Assembly: GCF_008271745.1 (NCBI RefSeq)
Contig: NZ_VKKZ01000020.1
Span: 434,001 to 498,000 of the forward strand
Length of the DNA stretch: 64,000 bases
Origin: Rufibacter glacialis
GTDB taxonomy: Bacteria; Bacteroidota; Bacteroidia; Cytophagales; Hymenobacteraceae
Reading direction: 5' to 3'
Below the pieces are notes generated by a model. That model saw nothing but the letters and a program-made list of their open reading frames with translations. It was not told where the DNA came from and did not search any database. The position numbers and the translations under genes are program-made. Positions 45,389 to 54,256 of the stretch are shown piece after piece (position 1 is the stretch's first letter; every line of letters starts with the position of its first letter).

Positions 45389-46288
45389 TTAAAAAACTTC
45401 CAGGCAATAGGTATCTCCCTTGCCCAACAGGTGTACCTTCAAATCTCTTATGGTCACAGGAACTCCTTCCTCTACCTCATATATGTTGGTGTGGGTGCTG
45501 CCCCGCCCGTCTACCAAGACCACCAGGCCGCTGCCAATCACCTCTATCTCATTTCCTTTTTTCACCACCACCCCGGTGTCTTCCTCCAGGCCAATGCCAA
45601 TGAAAGAGGGGTTGGTGGCAATCATCTGCGCCATTCTCACTATACGACCCCGTGAGATAAAATGGGTATCTATGGCTACGTCATTGAGCAGTTCCAGGCC
45701 TGCCGTGATACTGACAGACCCTTTGATGAAGCCCCCACCGTTCATGCCCTGGTAAATCATTTGCGTGGACATGGCTGCTGCCCCCGCACTGGTGCCTGCC
45801 ACAACCAGGGAATCCTGGTAGTAGCGTTCTTTGATCAACCGGATAAACTCGGTTCCGCCCAGCAGGGAGGTAAGCCGAAGCTGGTCTCCGCCGGTAAACA
45901 GGATACCGGCTGCTTTCCGTACTAATTCCAGGAACTCAGGGTTACAGGCATCTTCCCGAGACCGGATATCCAGCACCTTCACCTGGGGAACCTTCAGTTT
46001 CTTGAACACCTCTACGTACGACTTGCCCACTTCTTCAGGAATGGAAGAAGCCGTAGGGATTACCAGGACCAGCGGCTTTTGCCCGCTCAACTCGTTTACA
46101 AACCGTTCCAGGATCTCGGTCTTCTCAAAATTCAGGTTTTCAGCATTGGCACGATCTTCTTCCGGGTCATCCCCTTTGTTCTCACTGCCTCCTATGGCGA
46201 TGAGCGTTCCTTTGGGGATTTTGTACTCAATGGCGGCCCGGGGTGCAGCCTCTTCGCCCAACTTCCTATGTACTGTTTTTTTGGTCAT
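45389..46288 (-). CDS. cphB: Cyanophycinase
   Basis: A 299-residue serine peptidase of family S51 that cleaves cyanophycin to beta-Asp-Arg dipeptides. It has LIAIGGSENKGD, ILFTGGDQLRL (about 129-139) and the nucleophile S167 in VAGTSAGAAAMS, plus IDTHFISRGRIVRM. There is no signal peptide, so it acts in the cytosol on the stored polymer. First gene of the cphB-cphA operon; no isoaspartyl dipeptidase gene is adjacent. A long AT-rich spacer lies upstream. Confidence 0.95.
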   Translation of the reverse strand: MTKKTVHRKLGEEAAPRAAIEYKIPKGTLIAIGGSENKGDDPEEDRANAENLNFEKTEILERFVNELSGQKPLVLVIPTASSIPEEVGKSYVEVFKKLKVPQVKVLDIRSREDACNPEFLELVRKAAGILFTGGDQLRLTSLLGGTEFIRLIKERYYQDSLVVAGTSAGAAAMSTQMIYQGMNGGGFIKGSVSITAGLELLNDVAIDTHFISRGRIVRMAQMIATNPSFIGIGLEEDTGVVVKKGNEIEVIGSGLVVLVDGRGSTHTNIYEVEEGVPVTIRDLKVHLLGKGDTYCLEVF

Positions 46289-46916
46289 GGCACTATTACT
46301 GGGGGACGCAAATGAATTGACAAGCGGAACAATTCTTAATACAAACCAATTAGGCTGATATTTAAGGGAATACCCTTCAAGTTTATTTCTTCCAATTGGT
46401 GCTTCGGAATACGGAAATCTGCCTTAAAAGATTAGGATATTTACATATAGAGGATTTACCGTAAATAATTTGCGGCAAGTACTTAGTACGGGTAAGCCAT
46501 CTTCTTCTTATCTGTCAAAAAAAACTTAAAAAGCCGCTTTTATTGCCAATATAAAATAAAGCAGGTGGTGTGACCAAGCTGAATTGTGAAATTTAAAAAT
46601 TTTCCTCTTCTTATAATACAGTCTATTTCTTAACAAATTGGTCTACAATTAATTAAGTATAATTCAGGTATGCCACCCGTTTTTTACAGGTGTATTACTT
46701 TCTAAATCAAAAGATATACTCTTTTTAACCAGCAGGAAATACTAATCAATTGGCTGGAATTCCCTCTAGAAAGAAATTTAAATTGCGTGAAAATAGGCAG
46801 TTTCTTCCTTACTAATTAAGGATCAGGCTATTATCGTTTAAGGGCTTGTTTAGGGAAAGAAGGGGGAAATAGGGAGGGCTTTGTTAGAGGGGCGTTTCAG
46901 GAAAAACAGGGGCAAA
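46289..46916. other. AT-rich gene-free spacer upstream of cphB
   Basis: About 630 bp, clearly more AT-rich than the neighbours up to about 46800, with no ORF of note. Only degenerate pieces of the 36-nt element (46836-46920) are seen at the right end. A weak TTCATTTG box on the minus strand near 46306 could drive cphBA. Confidence 0.45.
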
Positions 46917-46950
46917 ACAAAAAAGCCTGCTTAAAATAAGCAGGCTTTTT
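46917..46950 (-). terminator. Terminator of tRNA-Cys
   Basis: AAAAGCCTGCTTA and TAAGCAGGCTTTT form a 13-bp stem, with a T-rich tail on the minus strand. Confidence 0.75.
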
Positions 46951-46957
46951 CCGGGAG

Positions 46958-47028
46958 AGGTAACGAGCGGATTCGAACCGCTGTACGAGCTTTTGCAGAG
47001 CTCTGCCTAGCCACTCGGCCACGTTACC
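46958..47028 (-). tRNA. tRNA-Cys (anticodon GCA)
   Basis: On the minus strand a full cloverleaf can be read. The acceptor stem is GGTAACG/CGTTACC, the D-arm GCCGAGTGGCTAGGC, the anticodon stem GAGCT/AGCTC with loop CTGCAAA (anticodon GCA), and the T-arm AGCGG-TTCGAAT-CCGCT. The discriminator is T(U), as expected for tRNA-Cys. CCA is not encoded. It lies upstream of a terminator and separate from rpsA. Confidence 0.95.
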
Positions 47029-47101
47029 GTGTTTCGGAGTGCAAATATAGCCAGGATCTATTACGATCACAATTTTAAAGCAACTATTTCTTTAAAGCGC
47101 A

Positions 47102-47133
47102 TAAAAAAAGAGCCTCTTTGCAGAGGCTCTTTC
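47102..47133 (-). terminator. Terminator of rpsA
   Basis: AAAGAGCCTCT and AGAGGCTCTTT form an 11-bp stem with a 4-nt loop; T-rich on the minus strand. It lies 30 nt after the rpsA stop. Confidence 0.8.
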
Positions 47134-47162
47134 TCTAAATCAGGTAGTTACCTACCTAAAAA

Positions 47163-49073
47163 TTATTCAGCTGACTCAGTGGTTTCCGCCTCAGGAGCAT
47201 CAGTAGATTTGTCAGCGCGGGCTTTGGCAGCCGCGGCTAATTTCTTCTCACCGGCTTCTTTCTCGTTTTCCATCATTTGGTCTTTCAAAGCAGAAAGAGC
47301 ATCAAGATCACCTAAGGTAGAACGAACTTCGTCTTTCTTAGGGGCAGCAGGAGCGGCAGCTTTGGCTGAACCAGCGGCAGCAGGGGCATCTTTCTTCTCA
47401 AATTTCTTACGCTTGGCGTCTTCTGGCTGGGCAGTGTGAACCGCAGTGTGCGACAAGATAATCTTACGGTCATCTTTAGAGAACTCCGTTACTTTGAAGT
47501 CTAATTGCTCACCAGCTTCCACGGCTGAACCATCTTCTTTGGCCAGACCTTTAGGGAACGCGAAACCTTCAATACCGTAAGGCAGTTCCAGCGTGGCACC
47601 ACGGTCAGATTTCTCCAACACCGTTGCTTTGTGCGTAGATCCTACGTTGAATACGGTAGCGAATGTATCCCATGGGTTCTCTTCTAGTTGCTTGTGACCA
47701 AGGGCCAGACGACGGGCAGAAGCATCAAGCTCCAGAACCACTACGTCTAATCTGTCACCAACTTTCACGAACTCAGATGGGTGCTTGATTTTCTTAGTCC
47801 AAGACAAGTCAGATACGTGTACCAGACCATCTACGCCTTCTTCCAGCTCAATGAACAAACCAAAGTTTGTCAGGTTACGCACCACACCAGTGTGGGTAGT
47901 TCCAACGGCATACTTCGTCAATACATCTTCCTTGGTCCAAGGATCTTCGGTCAACTGCTTAATGCCCAGAGACATTTTGCGGTCGTTACGGTCCATGGTC
48001 AACACAACGGCCTCAATCTCATCACCTTGTTTGATGAAGTCTTGTGGGTTGCGCAGGTGCTGAGACCATGACATTTCTGACACGTGGATCAAGCCTTCTA
48101 CGCCTGGCATCAGTTCTAAGAACGCACCGTAATCGGCTACGTTCACGATCTTGCCTTTCACGCGTGAACCAACTTCCACCTCGGCAGGAAGAGCATCCCA
48201 AGGGTGAGCCGTCAACTGCTTCATGCCCAAAGAAATACGCTTCTTGTCGTCGTCGAAATCCAGAACTACCACGTTTACTTTCTGGTCTAGCTCCAACACC
48301 TCTTGCGGGTGGTTGATGCGGCCCCATGAAATATCTGTGATGTGCAACAGACCATCCACGCCACCAAGGTCGATGAATACACCGAAGTTGGTCATGTTTT
48401 TGATCACCCCTTCCAGAACCTGACCTTTTTCAAGGTTGTTCAGGATAGCGGCGCGCTGCTGCTCAAGGTCTTTCTCGATCAACACCTTGTGCGATACTAC
48501 TACGTTATCAAAAGCGGCGTTGATTTTCACCACTTTCACTTCCATCTTACGACCAACATAGATGTCGAAGTCGCGGATAGGTTTCACGTCGATTTGTGAA
48601 CCTGGTAAGAAGGCTTCTACGCCGTAAAGGTCTGTGATCAGACCACCTTTGGTTCTGCGTTTCACTACACCTTCCAGTACAGTGTCGTTCTCCAAAGCGC
48701 CGTAGATCATTTCCCACGCTTTCACGATTTTGGCTTTCTTGCGAGACAGGATCAACTGACCGTTCGGGTCTTCCTGGTCTTCAATGAACACCTCTACCTC
48801 ATCACCGATTTTCAGGTCCGGCATGTCGCGGAATTCTGAAACAGGCACTAACCCATCAGATTTGAATCCGATGTTCAGGATAACGTCGCGATCAGTGATA
48901 CCAACAACGGTACCTTTGATCACTTCCTCTTCCTGAACGGTGTTCAGGGTGTCGGCGTACATTTGCTCCAGTTCGGCTCTCTGCGCAGCAGAGTAGCTTC
49001 CACCGAAACCCTGAGACTCAAACTGGTCCCAGTTAAAATCATCTACATTTGCCATATTGCTATGTTGGTTCAC
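47163..49073 (-). CDS. rpsA: 30S ribosomal protein S1
   Basis: A 636-residue protein with six S1 RNA-binding repeats. The clearest are VLEGVIKNMTNFGVFIDLGG-type and GRINHPQEVLELDQKVNVVVLD, KGKIVNVADYGAFLEL, and THTGVVRNLTNFGLFIELEE. A long N-terminal lead of about 60 residues precedes the repeats, and a tail of about 100 Ala/Lys/Glu-rich residues follows them. S1 brings mRNA to the small subunit and is especially important in Bacteroidota, where Shine-Dalgarno sequences are weak. Monocistronic. Confidence 0.96.
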   Translation of the reverse strand: MNQHSNMANVDDFNWDQFESQGFGGSYSAAQRAELEQMYADTLNTVQEEEVIKGTVVGITDRDVILNIGFKSDGLVPVSEFRDMPDLKIGDEVEVFIEDQEDPNGQLILSRKKAKIVKAWEMIYGALENDTVLEGVVKRRTKGGLITDLYGVEAFLPGSQIDVKPIRDFDIYVGRKMEVKVVKINAAFDNVVVSHKVLIEKDLEQQRAAILNNLEKGQVLEGVIKNMTNFGVFIDLGGVDGLLHITDISWGRINHPQEVLELDQKVNVVVLDFDDDKKRISLGMKQLTAHPWDALPAEVEVGSRVKGKIVNVADYGAFLELMPGVEGLIHVSEMSWSQHLRNPQDFIKQGDEIEAVVLTMDRNDRKMSLGIKQLTEDPWTKEDVLTKYAVGTTHTGVVRNLTNFGLFIELEEGVDGLVHVSDLSWTKKIKHPSEFVKVGDRLDVVVLELDASARRLALGHKQLEENPWDTFATVFNVGSTHKATVLEKSDRGATLELPYGIEGFAFPKGLAKEDGSAVEAGEQLDFKVTEFSKDDRKIILSHTAVHTAQPEDAKRKKFEKKDAPAAAGSAKAAAPAAPKKDEVRSTLGDLDALSALKDQMMENEKEAGEKKLAAAAKARADKSTDAPEAETTESAE

Positions 49074-49267
49074 AAAATATAACGGCTAGGCACAGAACCA
49101 CTTACCTCTCCGTAGCTTCTTTTACATACCCGTTTTCCACTGCGGAAACCGGGGCATTCACCTTGAACGCGGCGCGAAGGTACAAATATTTACGGAAACT
49201 TCTTTTCCAGACCCTTTAAAAAATCCATGATCTTCCTGATAATCAACCAGGTGGTCAGGGTATGAAA

Positions 49268-49323
49268 GCAGGTAAGGGTTTTGGGGCTATTTTAAACAAA
49301 ACAGCCCCTAAACCCTTACCTGC
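49268..49323. terminator. Inverted repeat after the plug-repeat protein gene, containing a 36-nt palindrome
   Basis: GCAGGTAAGGGTTT and AAACCCTTACCTGC flank a copy of the 36-nt element (49278-49313), giving a long hairpin of about 20 bp with an A/T-rich loop. It probably acts as terminator, although the following T tract is short. Confidence 0.5.
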
Positions 49324-49338
49324 TAAAGAGTCCTTTTG

Positions 49339-49977
49339 CTACTTATTGGCTTTGACCTGCCGGAGCACTTCCTGTTCTTTTTCAGGAAGGAAAGTGATTA
49401 GGATCACCCCGTTTTTGCCTTGTTCTTGGTACCTTTTTTCCGCCTCGGCATCTTTCAGGACCTCTATTGATTTGATCCACTGGGGATTGACAAGTGCAAT
49501 CTTTTCTTTGCTGACCGCCACTTCCCCAGTCTGCGTTTTGACCAGGTACAAGGGCACCGGCAAGGCCACCCCTGTTCCTCCGTCAAGATTAGTGTCCCTT
49601 GCCGTTTCAGAGGAAGCTTTCTGTTTTTTCAGGAGTTGGAGGTAGGCCTGTTCGTGCGCTGGTTCCAGTTCTATTAAAACCACCCCATGCTTCCCGTGGG
49701 CCCCAAATTGTTCCACCGCCGGTGTGTCCTTCAGCACCGAGACCGACTTTACCCATTCTTGCTTTAACTCCTGCAAAGCCGCTTGATTGATTGGCACGTT
49801 GGCTGAATCTGTCTTAAGCAAGTAAAGGGGCTGGGAAGAAGAAATGGTCTTAACCGCATACGTCTTTTCCCCTAGTCCTTTCTTTTTAGGCAGCAGGTCT
49901 TGTGCACTTAAATTAAAAGGCAGCAACGTCACTACCGCCAAGGCAACACTATATAAAAGAGGTTTATTCATATTCAT
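49339..49977 (-). CDS. Exported protein with two TonB-plug-like repeats
   Basis: A 212-residue protein with a signal peptide (ending near LSAQ). It has two copies of an about 80-residue unit: PLYLLKTDSANVPINQAAL ... VKSVSVLKDTPAVEQFG-HGVVLIEL and PLYLVKTQTGEVAVSKEKI ... IKSIEVLKDAEAEKRY-NGVILITF. The second half of each unit copies the TonB-dependent receptor plug motif IESIEVLKDA-A--YG--G-NGVILI, but no barrel follows. Related short plug motifs occur in some Bacteroidota sensor and M56-type proteins. Function unknown; a soluble periplasmic interaction role is possible. Start at ATG 49977 or 49971. It follows the HNH gene by 17 nt, so probably an operon. Confidence 0.72.
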   Translation of the reverse strand: MNMNKPLLYSVALAVVTLLPFNLSAQDLLPKKKGLGEKTYAVKTISSSQPLYLLKTDSANVPINQAALQELKQEWVKSVSVLKDTPAVEQFGAHGKHGVVLIELEPAHEQAYLQLLKKQKASSETARDTNLDGGTGVALPVPLYLVKTQTGEVAVSKEKIALVNPQWIKSIEVLKDAEAEKRYQEQGKNGVILITFLPEKEQEVLRQVKANK

Positions 49978-49994
49978 ACATTTAAATTCAGATG

Positions 49995-50504
49995 TCAGGC
50001 CCGGGCCCGTTCTCCCAGGAAAGGAATCCACGCATGGTCAGATTCCTGGATGCTTTCCCGGAGGAACCATACCAGGGACGGCTTGAACGGTTTAGAGGCG
50101 GGTTTCATGGAAACCTCCTCCGGCGTGCGGTCGCCTTTAATGGAATTGCAGCGGGCGCAGGCGGTGATGAGGTTGTACCAGGAGCTCTCGCCCCCGCGCG
50201 ACCGGGGCAGCAGGTGGTCAAGGGTGAGGTTTCTGGTGGAGCCGCAGTATTGGCAACGGTTGCGGTCACGGCGCATGATGTTCTGGCGGGTGAGGGAGAT
50301 GCCTTTATAAGGCACGCGCACGTACCGGTGCAGCCGGATCACCAGGGGCCGGGGGTACGACTGCCGTACGGTCCGCAGTACGTTTATCTGATCTTCTGCT
50401 ATCATTTCTGCCTTTTGCAGGTACAGCAAGACAAACGCCTTGTGCAGGCTGCACGCGGCAATAGCGGAGTAGTCTTGATTAAGTAAAAGCACCTTCTCAT
50501 TCAT
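49995..50504 (-). CDS. HNH endonuclease
   Basis: A 169-residue stand-alone HNH nuclease. The N-terminal part (MNEKVLLLNQDYSAIAACSL) is typical of the widely conserved bacterial family. The zinc and catalytic motifs are CQYCGSTRNLTLDHLLPRSR, then CARCNSIKGDRTPEE: two CxxC pairs around the DH residues. Such proteins are found in many Bacteroidota, Cyanobacteria and Actinobacteria outside mobile elements, and their cellular role is unclear. No toxin partner or recombinase is adjacent. Confidence 0.92.
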   Translation of the reverse strand: MNEKVLLLNQDYSAIAACSLHKAFVLLYLQKAEMIAEDQINVLRTVRQSYPRPLVIRLHRYVRVPYKGISLTRQNIMRRDRNRCQYCGSTRNLTLDHLLPRSRGGESSWYNLITACARCNSIKGDRTPEEVSMKPASKPFKPSLVWFLRESIQESDHAWIPFLGERARA

Positions 50505-50599
50505 ACGAATTCCTGCTCAGTAAATCCTAAGGTAAGTTACGTAAAAAAACTTTACCACAGATTTTACTAACTGATTTTCAGGGCTTCGTGTTTCAGTGA

Positions 50600-51379
50600 T
50601 TAGTCTGGCAGGAGGCGTTTGATGATGCGCAGTTTATGGGAATAGCGCTTGGTGTCGCGGTTGTAGATGCCGTGGTGGTCCAGCTGGTCAATACGCACCT
50701 CGCCGGAGGCATGGATGATCCGCTGGTCTTCCAGCACAATGCCTACGTGGATGATGCGGCCTTCGTCGTTGTCAAAGAACGCCACGTCGCCGGGGCGGGT
50801 CTGGCTCACGAAATGCACCTCTTGCCCGTGCTCCACCTGCTGGTAGGCATCCCGGCGCAGCTGGTAGCCGCAAACCCCGTACACCTGCTGCACAAAACCA
50901 GAGCAGTCAATGCCGAAGATGGATTTACCGCCCCACACGTAGGGCGCCCGCAGGAACTGGAGGGCAATCTTCTGCAGGAAATTCTCGCGGTAGGGCAAGC
51001 CGGGATTGGAGGCCCGGCCATTGTAGAGCAGGCGCTCCTCCCCTACCCGTATGCTCATGCCGTCAAAGAAAGGCAAGACGCTGCCAAACCCGATGGGCGT
51101 CACGGTATTTCCGCAGGTCACGGTTTGCACCAAATCCATGGAACGGGCGTGTTGGGCCCCGCGCCATTCCTGGAAATACGTTTCTGACACCGGGAAATGC
51201 TGCTTTACGTCCATCCACCCCTCGTAGTCATCGGCGGCGTTTCTGACCTGGACCCATTTTTCCTGGGTCTGGAGCACCTCATAGCATTCGCCAAACACCA
51301 GCTGGGTGGTTTGTTCACTTTTGTCAGAAGGCTCGCGGCGCACCGGCACCAGGCTCAATTTGCAAATCCCGAAGTTCAA
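50600..51379 (-). CDS. SH3-NlpC/P60 (C40) peptidase
   Basis: The 259-residue protein has two SH3b-like domains (about residues 1-60 and 65-120) and an NlpC/P60 catalytic domain with C159 in FGIDCSGF, H211 in IIHVGIV and H223 in IIHASG. There is no signal peptide, which fits the YkfC-like branch that recycles gamma-D-Glu-diaminopimelate peptides from imported muropeptides in the cytosol. A different gene of the same superfamily lies at 7441-8064, but that one is membrane anchored. Confidence 0.9.
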   Translation of the reverse strand: MNFGICKLSLVPVRREPSDKSEQTTQLVFGECYEVLQTQEKWVQVRNAADDYEGWMDVKQHFPVSETYFQEWRGAQHARSMDLVQTVTCGNTVTPIGFGSVLPFFDGMSIRVGEERLLYNGRASNPGLPYRENFLQKIALQFLRAPYVWGGKSIFGIDCSGFVQQVYGVCGYQLRRDAYQQVEHGQEVHFVSQTRPGDVAFFDNDEGRIIHVGIVLEDQRIIHASGEVRIDQLDHHGIYNRDTKRYSHKLRIIKRLLPD

Positions 51380-51404
51380 GGTTTTAATGTGCTAATTTGA
51401 AAAT

Positions 51405-51685
51405 GTGCTGATGTGGTAATGTGCTAATGTGGCAATTAGGAAATTTGGAGATATGGGAATTTGGAGATGTGGTAATGTCAAATGACAAGCCCAATCTCCC
51501 CATTTTTGTCATCCTGAAAGGATCTTGTGGGCGAACTAGATAGGCCAATGTATATTAGAACTACTGTTCACCTCGCTATAACCTTTTAAACAGCACAAGA
51601 AAGAAGTTCCCCAGGTACTCCCAACCGCCCAAGTACCTTTTTCCTAATTCTTAATTCTTAATTCTTAATTCCTAATTCCTAATTA
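51405..51685. repeat. Spacer with low-complexity tracts
   Basis: Left tract 51405-51480 has repeated AATGTG, GGAGATATGGG and AATTAGGAA-like units; right tract 51640-51685 is a TTAATTC/CTAATTC tandem array with inverted similarity (CCTAATT). Between them TGTCATCCTGAAAGGATCTTG (51506-51526) resembles a dispersed repeat I recall from Bacteroidota genomes. No gene is seen. Confidence 0.5.
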
Positions 51686-51687
51686 AG

Positions 51688-52161
51688 TTAAAACCGTTCG
51701 CGGGCCATTTCGCGTTTCACGTCGCGTTCTTTGATGTCTTCGCGTTTGTCAAACAGTTTCTTTCCTTTGGCCAGAGCGATTTCCACTTTGGCAAAGCCGC
51801 GGTCTGAGATGAAAAGCCTGGTGGGAATGATGGTCACGCCTTGCTCCTGGATGCCTTCTTTCAGATTCTTCAGTTCGCGCTTGTTCAGCAGGAGTTTGCG
51901 GTCCCGGGTGGGTTCGTGGTTGTAGTGGGTGCCCTCAGTATATTTGGAGATGGTAACCTGGTGCAGGAACAACTCGGTGCCATGGAAGGTGCAGTACCCG
52001 TCTGAGAGGTTCACGTTGCCTTCCCTGATGGATTTGATCTCAGTGCCGCGCAGCATGATGCCGGCGGTGTATTTGTCTAGAAACTGATACTCATAAGACG
52101 CCCGCCGGTTTGAGATGTGTACCGTTTTCTGCAGCCTGTCTTTCTCTCTTGATTTCGCCAT
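51688..52161 (-). CDS. smpB: SsrA-binding protein SmpB
   Basis: A 157-residue protein that binds tmRNA in trans-translation. Motifs include NRRASYEYQFLDKYTAGI, LRGTEIKSIREGNVNLSDGY, HEPTRDRKLLLNKREL and a basic C-terminal tail (DIKERDVKREMARERF). The start codon follows directly on the stop of the upstream thioesterase gene, so translation is likely coupled. No ssrA gene is present in the window. Confidence 0.96.
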   Translation of the reverse strand: MAKSREKDRLQKTVHISNRRASYEYQFLDKYTAGIMLRGTEIKSIREGNVNLSDGYCTFHGTELFLHQVTISKYTEGTHYNHEPTRDRKLLLNKRELKNLKEGIQEQGVTIIPTRLFISDRGFAKVEIALAKGKKLFDKREDIKERDVKREMARERF

Positions 52162-52557
52162 TTAGTTTCTACTGTTCGTCAAAAGTCGGTGGATCTTCTC
52201 TTTTTTCAAAATTTTTTGTCCCGTTTGCCCGGTGGCCACCAGGCGGGGGCCCACGGTTACGGTGAGGGTGCAGCGCAACTCATGGCCCTGCAGCGTGTCA
52301 AAGGTAGCTTCAATGTGCAGCTGTTCGCCCACAAAGGCGGGGCCCAGGTGGTCAATGTGGAGCATGGTGCCAATGCCCTCCTCGTCGGTTTCCTTCATCT
52401 CCAGCACAAACAGCCTAGAGGCCCATTCCATGGCCTGCGCTAGCGCGAAGGTGGAGCACACCGGGTGCACCAGCCCAGTCTCAAAACGGGCCAGGTCCTC
52501 TTCGGTTACTGTTTTCAGGTACACTTTGGTGTCTTTTTCCTGGAAGGGGTTCTGCAT
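52162..52557 (-). CDS. Hotdog-fold thioesterase (FlK-like)
   Basis: A 131-residue protein with a single hotdog domain. GLVHPVCSTFALAQAMEWAS provides the Ser/Thr and Glu of the FlK-type active site, and HLGPAFVGEQLHIEATFD the strand pair after the catalytic region. FlK proper splits fluoroacetyl-CoA, but most relatives are general acyl-CoA thioesterases, so specificity is unknown. It abuts smpB with no spacer on the same strand. Confidence 0.8.
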   Translation of the reverse strand: MQNPFQEKDTKVYLKTVTEEDLARFETGLVHPVCSTFALAQAMEWASRLFVLEMKETDEEGIGTMLHIDHLGPAFVGEQLHIEATFDTLQGHELRCTLTVTVGPRLVATGQTGQKILKKEKIHRLLTNSRN

Positions 52558-52926
52558 GGGGTTGGTTGGGAGGCTTTTTCCTAAAAGTACAACCTAAACC
52601 GGTAGTATCCTTAGTTGCTTAACCTAATAAGGAAAAGCAGACCTAAGGTTAAATGGTGTTTCAAAGCTCTTTTCTTGAAATCACAGGAAAAACAGCCTTT
52701 GCTTCACCCTTCCTCCCAAAGGGTGAGGGTAAACTTAACAGGTCTCTAACATAGAAAGATTCTTTATCTTTTAAGCAGGCTCTGACCAGCAGCACGATCT
52801 TCTCCAATCCCCTTTTCCCTTTGATTTCATCAAAACAGCGGTAAAACGGAGGCTGCTCCTTCCTCTTATGGAATTTTGGAATTTTTGCGCAACTTGAAGC
52901 CTCCATTGCCCACTCACGTTCCTACT
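52558..52926. other. Divergent spacer
   Basis: No gene is supported; an 81-codon minus-strand frame here lacks protein character and covers the serine hydrolase promoter region. Degenerate pieces of the 36-nt element are seen near 52568 and 52660. Confidence 0.4.
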
Positions 52927-54183
52927 ATGAAACTCCTTCTCCCGTTGCTGCTGCTCTTACTGGCATGCCCCTCTATGACCAACGCCCAAACCAAAACCGA
53001 TAAGTGGCTCGCCCAGCTCCTTCAGAAAAACCCGGAAAAATTCGGTAAGCTGCTGCAACATCCTGAGAAATACGAGATCCAGATCATCTACACCCAGATT
53101 GACCGCGACAAGAACAACAAACCGTCTTTCAAGACCTTCCAGTACCAGGTAAACCCGCAGCAATATTTCAACCCAGCCAGCACGGTAAAGCTGCCGGCCA
53201 CGCTCATGGCCTTGGAAAAACTTAACACCTTGCAAGTGCCCGGCCTTACGAAGGAAACCACCATGCTCACCGACAGTGCCTACCAGGGCCAGACCAAAGT
53301 GTTGGCAGACCCTACCTCGGCCACCGGTTTCCCCTCCGTTGCCCACTACATCAAGAAGATCCTGGTCACCAGTGACAATGACGCCTACAACCGCCTGTAT
53401 GAGTTCATTGGCCAGGAGCCGCTCAACGAAGGCCTGAAAGCCAAAGGCTATTCCAGTATCCGCTTGCCCATTCGGTTGACCACTTTTCTGCCCATAGAGC
53501 TGGACCGGTACACGAATCCGGTGCGTTTTCTGGAAAACGGCCGCGTTCTGTACCAGCAGGGCTTGGTGAAAAGCAGCAAGGACTACAAGAACCCCACCCC
53601 TATCCTGAAAGGGATTGGAAACTACACCAATGACGATAAGCTGGTGATGGAACCCCGCGATTTCGCCTATTCCAACACCTTTGCCTTAGATGACCAGCAC
53701 CTGATGCTGCGGGCCGTGCTCTTCCCCGAGTCAGTACCGGAGCAGCACCGTTTCCGGTTGACACAGGAAGATTACCGGTTCCTGTACCAATACCTGTCGC
53801 AGTTGCCCCGTGAGACATCGCATCCTGCCTATGCCGAGAAAGAATACCCAGACGCTTTTGTGAAGTACCTGCTGTTTGGCGGCCCCACCCGAAAAGAGCG
53901 TATCCCGGCCAATATCCGCATCTTCAACAAAATCGGCCAATCGTTCGGGTACCTCACCGACAATGCCTACATCGTTGATTTTGATACTAAGATAGAATTC
54001 CTGCTCAGCGCCACCGTACACGTGAACGAGGACCAGATCTACAACGACGGCAAATACGAGTACGACTCCATCGGGTTCCCGTTCCTGCGCGACCTGGGCC
54101 AGGTGATCTACGACCATGAACTGAAACGCAAACGGAAGCACGTGCCTAACCTGAGCACCTTCCAGCTGCAGTACGACAAATAA
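52927..54183 (+). CDS. Secreted serine hydrolase of the beta-lactamase/transpeptidase superfamily
   Basis: A 418-residue protein with a signal peptide (MKLLLPLLLL... ending TNAQ). The class A-like catalytic motifs are S85-T-V-K in FNPASTVKLPATLMALE, SDN at 149-151 in VTSDNDAYNRLYE, and NKIGQSFG in place of KTG. There is a long insertion between SDN and KIG compared with class A beta-lactamases. It is more likely a cell-wall-active or esterase-like hydrolase than a resistance enzyme, since the KTG box is altered and no resistance context is seen. The ATG at 52927 begins the signal peptide. Confidence 0.82.
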   Translation: MKLLLPLLLLLLACPSMTNAQTKTDKWLAQLLQKNPEKFGKLLQHPEKYEIQIIYTQIDRDKNNKPSFKTFQYQVNPQQYFNPASTVKLPATLMALEKLNTLQVPGLTKETTMLTDSAYQGQTKVLADPTSATGFPSVAHYIKKILVTSDNDAYNRLYEFIGQEPLNEGLKAKGYSSIRLPIRLTTFLPIELDRYTNPVRFLENGRVLYQQGLVKSSKDYKNPTPILKGIGNYTNDDKLVMEPRDFAYSNTFALDDQHLMLRAVLFPESVPEQHRFRLTQEDYRFLYQYLSQLPRETSHPAYAEKEYPDAFVKYLLFGGPTRKERIPANIRIFNKIGQSFGYLTDNAYIVDFDTKIEFLLSATVHVNEDQIYNDGKYEYDSIGFPFLRDLGQVIYDHELKRKRKHVPNLSTFQLQYDK

Positions 54184-54200
54184 GGTTTAAATTGAAAAGA

Positions 54201-54239
54201 GGAGGCCCGGGCTACAATGCAGCCCGGGCCTCCTTTTTT
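54201..54239 (+). terminator. Terminator of the serine hydrolase gene
   Basis: GGAGGCCCGGGCT and AGCCCGGGCCTCC form a perfect 13-bp stem with a 7-nt loop and six T. Confidence 0.9.
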
Positions 54240-54256
54240 CTTTAGCAAGCTGCGGG

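Noticed and set aside
52661-52906. 81-codon minus-strand frame before the serine hydrolase
   Set aside because: It occupies the divergent promoter region, contains part of a degenerate repeat and has no family features.
52927-54183. Antibiotic-resistance beta-lactamase
   Set aside because: SxxK and SDN are present but the KTG box is KIG, there is a large insertion, and the context is housekeeping; a general serine hydrolase is safer.
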